A stretch of DNA of 64,000 bases from Spirosoma linguale DSM 74 (lineage in GTDB: Bacteria > Bacteroidota > Bacteroidia > Cytophagales > Spirosomataceae), in assembly GCA_000024525.1 (NCBI GenBank), contig CP001769.1:5675001-5739000 (forward strand), given 5' to 3'. A model generated the notes under the pieces. It was not told the origin of the DNA, searched no databases, and saw only the letters and a program-made list of their open reading frames with translations. Made by a program: the position numbers and the translations under genes. Below, one piece after another: positions 8,834-15,620 of the stretch. How positions within the stretch are numbered: the stretch's first letter is position 1; every line of letters starts with the position of its first letter.

Positions 8834-9949
8834 TTAAAACCAGCGGGATACGTTGATCGATACCAGATAATCGGCGAAGGCTGCATCACCGTGCTTGAGG
8901 CCCAGCGGATCGAGCCGGTCGGCATAGCTTTTAATGCGGTTACGATACACAGCCACCGGCACCGTAGCGGCAATGGATGTTTTGTGGCGCATGTAGGAAA
9001 GGCCCGGCTCTACCGATACGATATACCCCGGACGACGGAAGCCGCTGCTACCACCAAAGGCATCGATAGCCGGAACGCCTTCCACCCGGCCACCCAGCAT
9101 AACCGCCAGTCCCGGAATAGCCTTGATCGACTGGCTCAACCCGACCCGGGCGGCAAACTGATCGGCAACGGAGAAGGTACCGGTTACGAGATCGATGGTC
9201 GTGGCCGTTGGGTTGCGCACAACCCCGTTGGTTTCGCGCGGATTGAACAGATAAAACCCGTTGGCATAGGCCGTCAGGGTTTTCGTGATGGAAGCATATC
9301 CCTGAAGTTCAACACTAACGCCAACACCTCCATCGCCCAGTTGAATCGACTGATCAACTGGCTGATTGATGGTGTAATCAACCCCTTCTTTGGTCAGTTT
9401 ATGAAAGTTGTCTGTGGCTGCGTAATTGCCCGTTGGCAGTTTTACCCCCAGGCCTGCCGCCAGATTGGCTTTGGGCAGTTTGGCGGGATTCACCAGCCAG
9501 TAGCTCCCCGAAATGCGCAGATCGCCAATACCCTGTGAGCCGGTATGAAAGCGCTTTTGCTGGGGGTTTTGGGCAATAGCGTTGCCGTAATGCTCATAAA
9601 GCGATGAGCGGTCGTTGTATTGAACCGGTAAATTGACCGAGAACGAAAGTCGCTGATTAACCAGATAGGTAAGCCCTAAATCGAGTGCGTGCGATACGTT
9701 GACGACGTTGGTCCCCTGTTCAACGCGCTGTTTCTGTTCTTCATCGCCCACAAAGTGCTTGTACGAGCGAAAGAAACGGTACCCTGCCGACACCTGCCAG
9801 TGTCCGTTGCGTTGTTTGAAATAATCGGCAGAGCCCGCCGGAGCCGCACAGCTCATGTGCCGAACGGCCACACAACCCTGCGCCGATGCCGTTACATTAA
9901 AAAATACTATATAAGCAAAAGCCAGAACGATTGTATAAATCGATTTCAT
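8834..9949 (-). CDS. Putative outer-membrane transporter-like barrel protein
   Basis: 371 residues. The signal peptide ends near ASAQG, followed by a short Cys-containing stretch (GCVAVRHMSCAAP) and then barrel strands with G-Y/F alternation ending in LVSINVSRWF; a terminal aromatic residue is usual for outer-membrane barrels. Blocks such as GIGDLRISGSYWLV and GLGVKLPTGNY resemble the phenol-degradation MetA-like transporter family. It is the first gene upstream of the FecA-like receptor on the same strand. Substrate unknown; a hypothetical metal or small-molecule link rests only on the neighbour. Confidence 0.6.
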   Translation of the reverse strand: MKSIYTIVLAFAYIVFFNVTASAQGCVAVRHMSCAAPAGSADYFKQRNGHWQVSAGYRFFRSYKHFVGDEEQKQRVEQGTNVVNVSHALDLGLTYLVNQRLSFSVNLPVQYNDRSSLYEHYGNAIAQNPQQKRFHTGSQGIGDLRISGSYWLVNPAKLPKANLAAGLGVKLPTGNYAATDNFHKLTKEGVDYTINQPVDQSIQLGDGGVGVSVELQGYASITKTLTAYANGFYLFNPRETNGVVRNPTATTIDLVTGTFSVADQFAARVGLSQSIKAIPGLAVMLGGRVEGVPAIDAFGGSSGFRRPGYIVSVEPGLSYMRHKTSIAATVPVAVYRNRIKSYADRLDPLGLKHGDAAFADYLVSINVSRWF

Positions 9950-10275
9950 GGTGAAATGTGTCTAAGAGGTGAAATGAATGAGTTACGGTATGACCCATTC
10001 TGACAGAAGTCGACGCAGTAGCCGGTTCGTGCGAGACACAAACAGATACTCTGAATCAACCCATCCGTGGGGATTTAGCCGTACGGTCGCGTTGGGGTAT
10101 CCGCAAACAGGAAGCCCAATCAAGCATGTATTTGGCATAGCGATCTGCTATCTCAGGGCTGTTAACAATGCCGGTAAGCATCGAAAAGCTACCTATGGCT
10201 TATGCAGAAACGCACAGCCAGACAATCAGCAAAAGCTAGTGAAAATACACCCGGAAACGCGAAAAGAAAGTCACC
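9950..10275. other. Non-coding gap, nothing recognised
   Basis: The 326-bp gap between two minus-strand genes should hold the promoter of the barrel gene. The plus-strand frames here have no homology signal I recognise and run into the neighbouring gene. Confidence 0.5.
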
Positions 10276-10842
10276 TCAGACTTCGGGAGGGGGCGAATGA
10301 ACGGGCAGGGCGCGGGCCGCAAACACAAACAGAACGTCTGGAATACGGATAGCTTCGCGCCAGTTGGGCGAGAGAAAGTTGAAAATGGCTCGTGGATTGG
10401 GCGAGTATTCTTTTAACAGAAACTTCAGCAGTTGATTCGCTTTCTTGCTCGAATCGGTAGCACCGCTGATGTGGTCATTCAGAAACGACAATAAATCACT
10501 TTGCCAGAAGGAGCGGCTTTCCGACTGCAAACCGGAAATATTAAGGGTATCGCCTTTAATTTCCAGGCTAACCACGCTATAATATTGTCCGCGGTAACTG
10601 AATCCGTCTGATGTGGTTTGGGTAATCATGCCGGCATCCGGCGAATCCTTCAGCGGAATCTGAAACTCAACAAGGCTATCTACTGACCGATACACCATAA
10701 GCCGCTCCGACAGGTCGTGCTCTGCCTGCCACCACGTACCGACAAACACCAGCACATACGCCAGCGTGTGGTAGAGGAACAAGCCAAAGAGACCGATGGA
10801 AACTGCTTTCTTCACAAGTGTGATCAGTGAAAGTTTTCTCAA
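10276..10842 (-). CDS. Hypothetical membrane-anchored protein
   Basis: 188 residues. One strong hydrophobic helix (residues 13-36, VSIGLFGLFLYHTLAYVLVF) is followed by a soluble part of about 150 residues with SDGFSYRGQYYSVVSLEIKG and a basic/Trp-rich tail. This resembles small membrane proteins often found beside TonB receptor genes in Bacteroidota, but I do not recognise a named family. It is the furthest upstream gene of the minus-strand block and faces moaA across a 249-bp AT-rich divergent region that should carry both promoters. Confidence 0.6.
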   Translation of the reverse strand: MRKLSLITLVKKAVSIGLFGLFLYHTLAYVLVFVGTWWQAEHDLSERLMVYRSVDSLVEFQIPLKDSPDAGMITQTTSDGFSYRGQYYSVVSLEIKGDTLNISGLQSESRSFWQSDLLSFLNDHISGATDSSKKANQLLKFLLKEYSPNPRAIFNFLSPNWREAIRIPDVLFVFAARALPVHSPPPEV

Positions 10843-11044
10843 AAATAATACTAATTCTCAAACAAAAACAACATTCTCTAGTAAGTCAGTATTTTTACTT
10901 AATTGTTGTTGTATAAATAGCACGGCACAAGCTTACGAACATGGCTACCCGTTTGCGAGAATTAGTACGAAAATAGCAAAACCTGTGGTTCACTGCTTTG
11001 CAACCTTACCGTTAAGAGTATGGACTCGTAGCCTAGATTCACAT

Positions 11045-11074
11045 TGGTACGTGCAATCAAAAGCTGTAGATTTG
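11045..11074 (+). promoter_or_regulatory. Predicted Bacteroidota promoter of moaA
   Basis: A TTGG at 11045-11048 lies 18 nt before TAGATTTG (11067-11074), an exact TAnnTTTG -7 box. Transcription would start near 11081, about 11 nt before the moaA ATG. Confidence 0.5.
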
Positions 11075-11091
11075 TGTTAATAGCGTACTGC

Positions 11092-12072
11092 ATGATTTAC
11101 GACAACCACAACCGCCCTATTTCCTACCTTCGGCTGGCCGTTACGGACCGCTGCAACCTGCGGTGCTTTTACTGCATGCCCGAAGAAGGAATCAAGTATC
11201 TGCCGAAACATCAGGTGCTGACCTACGAAGAAATGGAGCGGCTGGTGCGCGTATTGGCCCGTCTGGGTGTACAAAAAGTGCGTATTACGGGCGGAGAACC
11301 GTTTGTGCGGGCGGGGCTGATGGATTTCCTGCATCGGCTGGCCGAGATTGACGGTCTCAACGATATTTCTTTGACAACCAATGGCGTATTGACCGCCCCT
11401 CACATACCGGCATTGGCGGCTCTGGGCGTTAAATCGGTCAATTTGAGTTTAGATACGCTCGACCGGGAGCGATTTTATAAAATCACCCGGCGCGATGAAC
11501 TGCCCGCCGTACTGAAAACCCTCGACGCGCTGCTGGAAGCAGGTATTCAGACTAAAATCAATGCGGTTGTCATGGATGGGCAGAATACCCAGGATCTGGT
11601 GCCGCTTACAGAAATGACCCGTACCATGCCGGTCGATGTGCGGTTTATTGAAGAAATGCCGTTCAACGGCGAGGGTAGCCATTACCCAGTTCTGAACTGG
11701 ACCCACCGGCGTATTATCGACGAAATCCGAGCACACTTCCCCGACCTGCAAAAACTTCCTGACCCTCCGTTTTCGACCTCGGCCAACTACCAGATTCCGG
11801 GTCATCAGGGGACTATTGGCGTCATTGCTGCCTTTAGCCGGACATTCTGCGGCTCCTGCAACCGCATTCGCATGACGGCCCAGGGAACGCTCAAAACCTG
11901 TTTGTACGACAACGGTGTACTGGACGTTCGGGCGTTACTCCGCAGCGGTGCCTCCGACGAAGAACTGACCACCGCTTTCCTAAAAGCTTTTTCCCACCGC
12001 CCCGCCAACGGCTTCGAAGCCGAACAGCAACGCGATACGGTCACCGAATCCATGTCGACCATTGGTGGTTGA
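11092..12072 (+). CDS. moaA: GTP 3',8-cyclase MoaA (molybdenum cofactor synthesis)
   Basis: 326 residues from the ATG at 11092; the upstream in-frame ATG at 11044 would overlap the predicted promoter. MoaA is a cytoplasmic radical-SAM enzyme that, with MoaC, converts GTP to cyclic pyranopterin monophosphate. Visible hallmarks are the N-terminal CNLRCFYCMP cluster (CxxxCxxC, binds the SAM 4Fe-4S), the GGEP motif, the C-terminal second cluster CGSCNRIRMTA plus a later Cys in LKTCLY, and the double-glycine C-terminus (STIGG) required for activity in studied MoaA. It stands alone; no other moa/moe gene is in the window. Length and motifs are standard. Confidence 0.97.
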   Translation: MIYDNHNRPISYLRLAVTDRCNLRCFYCMPEEGIKYLPKHQVLTYEEMERLVRVLARLGVQKVRITGGEPFVRAGLMDFLHRLAEIDGLNDISLTTNGVLTAPHIPALAALGVKSVNLSLDTLDRERFYKITRRDELPAVLKTLDALLEAGIQTKINAVVMDGQNTQDLVPLTEMTRTMPVDVRFIEEMPFNGEGSHYPVLNWTHRRIIDEIRAHFPDLQKLPDPPFSTSANYQIPGHQGTIGVIAAFSRTFCGSCNRIRMTAQGTLKTCLYDNGVLDVRALLRSGASDEELTTAFLKAFSHRPANGFEAEQQRDTVTESMSTIGG

Positions 12073-12073
12073 T

Positions 12074-12195
12074 GCTGGCGCGGGCATATGCCCGTGCCTT
12101 TTATTTCGTCAGTATTCACTGACGCTTTTGCCGTTTACCCACACGCCAGCGAATGCTGGCTATATAAAAAGGCACGGGCAAATGCCCGCGCCAGC
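12074..12195. repeat. Inverted copies of a GGCACGGGC repeat after moaA
   Basis: A 29-bp unit reads on the minus strand at 12074-12102 (starts GCTGGCGCGGGCATATGCCC) and on the plus strand at about 12167-12195 (GGCACGGGCAAATGCCCGCG). Each unit contains its own small hairpin (CGGGCA/TGCCCG), so the pair can fold into one long stem and can act as the moaA terminator. More copies lie at 13505-13556. Confidence 0.65.
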
Positions 12196-12328
12196 AGCAG
12201 CCATTAGTAACTCTTTGCCAGCGAGTTGGCTAGTAGATAACAGGCACAAATCGCTTTGCCTCCAGTACATCAAAAGCTGATCATTTGCTGACTTTTATTT
12301 GTACTCCCAGAGTCTAAAAAGCGTATTT

Positions 12329-13474
12329 ATGAAACTTAGCTATTTCACGCCCATTGTCCTGTTCACTGTTATTTCGTTAGCTTCCTGTCAAAGTCGCTCA
12401 GGTGAGCAGGATTATGTAGTTGAAGGCGACCTTAAAAACGCGTACCCTTTTCTGGAGGGGAAAATGATTTATCTGGGCAATACGGCCACCCGTGATTTAG
12501 AGGATTCGGCCAGGGTCACCAACGGAAAGTTTAGACTTGCTTTGGCTGACCAGTCCACGAAATATCCCCTTCAGGTGGCTCTGGTGTACAAGCCCAGCGA
12601 GCCCAATCAACCCTATGCGACAATAGGCTACTCAAATCCGTTCAAAAAGAATACTACCGAAGATAATTTCTACCTAGAGCCGGGTGTTACTCAACTGGAG
12701 CCAGACACAACGGCGCATGCCAGACAATTAATCGCCCGTTTGGCCAGACTTAACAAACGGTCGATTTTAACGCGGTTTGTCGAGGTGAAGCCCCAGACCA
12801 GGGTTGCGTTTATGCATTTATCCTTCCTACCCAACGAAACGCAGCAACCGGACAAACAGAAACATAACGAAAGCCAAGTCAGGAAATACCCTTCTTCTAT
12901 CTATTTGTTGGGCGAATTATATCGTAACCGAACCTCCCTGAGCGAAGCCGAGATTAGCCGATTACTTAGCCTCTTTGATCCATCTTTAAACGAAATCGAT
13001 GTATACAAAACCCTGGTCGCTTACACCACAAATCCAGCTCCGACCGGCGATGATTTTCCTGCTTCCGTTTCCTTGATGAAGCCGGACCATAGTTTTACCT
13101 CATCGGTGCTGTCGTCTGACAAACATACACTGGTGGTATTCTGGGCCAGCTGGTGTGGCCCCTGCCGCCAGGAGATTCCTCAGCTTAAGGCGCTATACAC
13201 AAAACATAAAGACAAGCTAAACATTGTCAGTATTTCAACCGATCAGCAGGAAGAGCGTTGGCAAAAGGCCATGCAAAAAGAACAAATGCCTTGGCCGCAA
13301 TTAGTTGCGGACAACCCAAGTTCATTTGTGCAACTGGATAAAAAGTACGACTTAAAACTAATTCCCGTTTGCCTACTCTTTGGCCCCGATCACAAGCTGG
13401 TGAAACGTTACGAAGGAAGGGGAGAAGGTGAAAATAGCGTTGACTATCAGGTTAGTAATCTACTTAACCAGTGA
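12329..13474 (+). CDS. TlpA-like thioredoxin-family lipoprotein
   Basis: 381 residues from the ATG at 12329. The signal peptide ends in a SLASC lipobox (lipoprotein). An N-terminal DUF4369-like region (VVEGDLKNAYPFLEGKMIYLGN, about residues 30-110) is followed by a helical linker and a C-terminal thioredoxin fold with WASWCGPCRQE, the redox-active CxxC, and a cis-Pro segment (LKLIPVCLL). Such proteins reduce or isomerise disulfides in the periplasm. No cytochrome-maturation genes are nearby, so its partner is unknown. It is flanked on both sides by the same short repeat family, as if set in a repeat-bounded segment. Confidence 0.85.
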   Translation: MKLSYFTPIVLFTVISLASCQSRSGEQDYVVEGDLKNAYPFLEGKMIYLGNTATRDLEDSARVTNGKFRLALADQSTKYPLQVALVYKPSEPNQPYATIGYSNPFKKNTTEDNFYLEPGVTQLEPDTTAHARQLIARLARLNKRSILTRFVEVKPQTRVAFMHLSFLPNETQQPDKQKHNESQVRKYPSSIYLLGELYRNRTSLSEAEISRLLSLFDPSLNEIDVYKTLVAYTTNPAPTGDDFPASVSLMKPDHSFTSSVLSSDKHTLVVFWASWCGPCRQEIPQLKALYTKHKDKLNIVSISTDQQEERWQKAMQKEQMPWPQLVADNPSSFVQLDKKYDLKLIPVCLLFGPDHKLVKRYEGRGEGENSVDYQVSNLLNQ

Positions 13475-13504
13475 TTTATCCGCGTCAGTAAATACTGACA
13501 AAAT

Positions 13505-13556
13505 AAAAGGCACGGGCGAATGCCCGCGCCAGCCATGCACCAATGCCCGCGCCAGC
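13505..13556 (+). repeat. Further copies of the GGCACGGGC repeat
   Basis: One full copy (about 13505-13533, AAAAGGCACGGGCGAATGCC onward) and one partial copy (13541-13556, CAATGCCCGCGCCAGC) lie between the convergent TlpA-like and THI5-like genes and may terminate both. Confidence 0.6.
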
Positions 13557-13566
13557 GACGCACTTC

Positions 13567-14523
13567 CTACCGCATCATGGCGGGAACGCCTTCCAGGAAT
13601 TTATTAGTGAAGAGCGTATCGACGTCCATGCGTTGAATTAGTTCGCCGTCTTTGTCGGTGAGCAGGTGGTTGCGGATCATCCAGTTCGTAAACGATACCC
13701 AGACGTTTCGGTGCATGAAGCCCCAGTGCCCTTCGCCGTCCAGATAATAGCCCGACACCATTTGCTGACTCTGTTCCAGAAAATTGCGTTTGGTAAGCGT
13801 CGGGTGATTGGCCGTTTTCATTAACAGGCGAACAGCTTCGTCCGGATTTTTAATGGCGAACCGGTACCCGGCGGCTGTTGCTTCCAGAAACCGGCACAGG
13901 GCATCACTGTTTTGAGCCGTCCACTGGCTATGGGCCGTCAGAACAGGATTGTATCCGTAGGGGATTTCGTATTCGTCGAACAAAAACTGGTTCAGATCAA
14001 CGCCCTGAATATCGGCCTGCACGCCCTCCCAGGTCAGCCAGCACCAGGCAGCATCCACTTCGCGGGTGAGCAAGGCCCGCCAGATACCCGCCCAGCCCAT
14101 TTTATGCGATATAAACTGACCACGGCCGTCGTCGTTCTGAATAAGCTGACGAATCATATCGTCTTCATAGCGGGCTCCATACGAGCCGTATACTTTACCA
14201 TCCAGTTCGCGGGGCCGACTGATACCGCTCTCTTTCAGGGTAACGATCGCACTGATGTCGCGGGCCAGAACAGCGGCTACGGCGATTAGGGGAACTCCGT
14301 TGGTTTGGTAGCTGATTACACTCTCCGAGGGTGTAATGGCCAGTTCGGCGGTGCCCTGCGAAACGCGCCGGGCGGGCATTGTGCGATAGTCGTCCTGATC
14401 TGGTGAGATGAGTTCGACATCAAGACCAGCCTGAGCATACGCTCCTTTGGCCAGGGCAACATAAAATCCTGTGTGGTTGGTGTTTGGCGTCCGATCGAGG
14501 GCTAAACGGATATGAGTGCTCAT
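13567..14523 (-). CDS. NMT1/THI5-like protein (thiamine-precursor binding or synthesis fold)
   Basis: 318 residues of the NMT1/THI5 periplasmic-binding-protein fold: LALDRTPNTNHTGFYVALAKGAYAQAGLDVELI is the typical first block, with a PSESVISYQT block near residue 68 and WAGIWRALLTREVDAAWCWLTWEG near residue 145. Bacterial members bind pyrimidine precursors of thiamine (ThiY type); fungal THI5 makes the pyrimidine from its own active-site His and PLP. Unlike ThiY there is no signal peptide or lipobox at the start, so the protein appears cytoplasmic. No permease, ATPase or thi genes are adjacent. The fungal CCCFC motif is not present. Precise role is unknown. Confidence 0.75.
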   Translation of the reverse strand: MSTHIRLALDRTPNTNHTGFYVALAKGAYAQAGLDVELISPDQDDYRTMPARRVSQGTAELAITPSESVISYQTNGVPLIAVAAVLARDISAIVTLKESGISRPRELDGKVYGSYGARYEDDMIRQLIQNDDGRGQFISHKMGWAGIWRALLTREVDAAWCWLTWEGVQADIQGVDLNQFLFDEYEIPYGYNPVLTAHSQWTAQNSDALCRFLEATAAGYRFAIKNPDEAVRLLMKTANHPTLTKRNFLEQSQQMVSGYYLDGEGHWGFMHRNVWVSFTNWMIRNHLLTDKDGELIQRMDVDTLFTNKFLEGVPAMMR

Positions 14524-14759
14524 ACTGTACGATACAATTACGGCCTCTGGCGAGACAGGTAAACGACTAATTTCAATTCAGGTTGTTCAATTAGCACGCT
14601 AATTAACTGGAAACAAAGCGGTTAATCAACCACAAAAAAATACTATCTGGTTATCAGTAGACCTTACGGCTGCGCCACTACTTAACAATCCTAAAGGGGT
14701 AAGGTTTTAATGCGTAAGGCTGGGCAGTCAACAAGTAGGAAATGTCCAAGTAAATGCTA

Positions 14760-15533
14760 CTATCCGACAAAAAGTACCTCATCTTCCAGCGCTTTTTCGT
14801 ATTTCTCCTTATTAAAACGATATAAGTACGGCGCTTTATGCGCCCCTCCGGTCTTGCGTTCGTCCAGCCGATCCAGGATATCGTACCCCAAAATACGCTT
14901 TTGAAAATTACGCCGGTCGAGCGTTTGCCCCAGAATTGTTTCATACAATTGCTGCAAATCGGGCATGGTGAACTTCTCCGGCAACAAATTATAGCCTATG
15001 GGCTGGTAGCTCAACTGCCGACGCAGGGTTTTCAGGGCCAGGGTAATCATGGCATTATGGTCAAAAAGCAAAAGCGGAATCTGATCGATGTCCCACCACT
15101 GGCATTCATCCGTAAACAGATCGGGGGTGGGCGTTACCCGGGCAAATTCGACCAGCGCGTAATAACCGACCGATACATCGCGGCCCGGAAAATCATTCAG
15201 CGCATCCTGCGACAGTCCCAGTTTGCCCATGGTTTCTTCTTTGCTGAAATGGGTATACCGCATCACATCGCCAAAAGTGTGGAATTGCTGCAGAAAAATT
15301 TCGCCAAGACCCGTCCGCTCCTGTAAACTTCGGTAAGCGGCTGCTTCCAGATTTTCATTATGACGAACCCGCCCACCCGGCAGGCACCACTTGTCGGTTT
15401 CTTTCCAACGCAACAAAAGCACTTTTAACTGGCCATCATGAAATCCGAATATAACAAAGTCGATGGATACAGAAGAAAGGTAATTGGTTTTGAAATCGAT
15501 GATTAGCCGCTCTATTTGCTTTTTGTACTCCAT
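14760..15533 (-). CDS. NrtR-type transcription regulator with degenerate Nudix domain
   Basis: About 257 residues from the ATG at 15533. A Nudix fold spans residues 25-150 and a C-terminal winged helix (LYETILGQTLDRRNFQKRIL, then KTGGAHKAPYLYRF) binds DNA, the architecture of NrtR/AraR-like Bacteroidota regulators. The Nudix box reads GGRVRHNENLEAAAYRSLQER: the REUxEE core is changed to RSLQER, losing two catalytic glutamates, so ligand sensing rather than hydrolysis is likely. It is divergent from the PQQ-dehydrogenase operon, with an inverted repeat between them, so it probably controls that operon in response to a sugar or nucleotide ligand (inference). Confidence 0.85.
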   Translation of the reverse strand: MEYKKQIERLIIDFKTNYLSSVSIDFVIFGFHDGQLKVLLLRWKETDKWCLPGGRVRHNENLEAAAYRSLQERTGLGEIFLQQFHTFGDVMRYTHFSKEETMGKLGLSQDALNDFPGRDVSVGYYALVEFARVTPTPDLFTDECQWWDIDQIPLLLFDHNAMITLALKTLRRQLSYQPIGYNLLPEKFTMPDLQQLYETILGQTLDRRNFQKRILGYDILDRLDERKTGGAHKAPYLYRFNKEKYEKALEDEVLFVG

Positions 15534-15570
15534 CCTGAAAAATTTCAATTATTTACAGTGTGTTTTTACT

Positions 15571-15602
15571 ACACAATGAAAGAAATAATCGTATCATTGT
15601 GT
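15571..15602. promoter_or_regulatory. Candidate operator for the divergent NrtR-type regulator
   Basis: ACACAATGA (15571-15579) and TCATTGTGT (15594-15602) form a perfect 9-bp inverted repeat with a 14-bp spacer in the short divergent region. Confidence 0.5.
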
Positions 15603-15620
15603 TTAAAATACGCTTTAGAA

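Noticed and set aside
9978..10352. Plus-strand 124-codon ORF in the gap before the 10276 gene
   Set aside because: No recognisable domain; overlaps the membrane-protein gene antisense and has an Arg/Ser/Thr-rich, unfolded composition.
11092..12072. Possible extra molybdenum-cofactor genes around moaA
   Set aside because: Neighbours on both sides belong to other families; no moaC, moaD, moaE, mog or moeA was seen.
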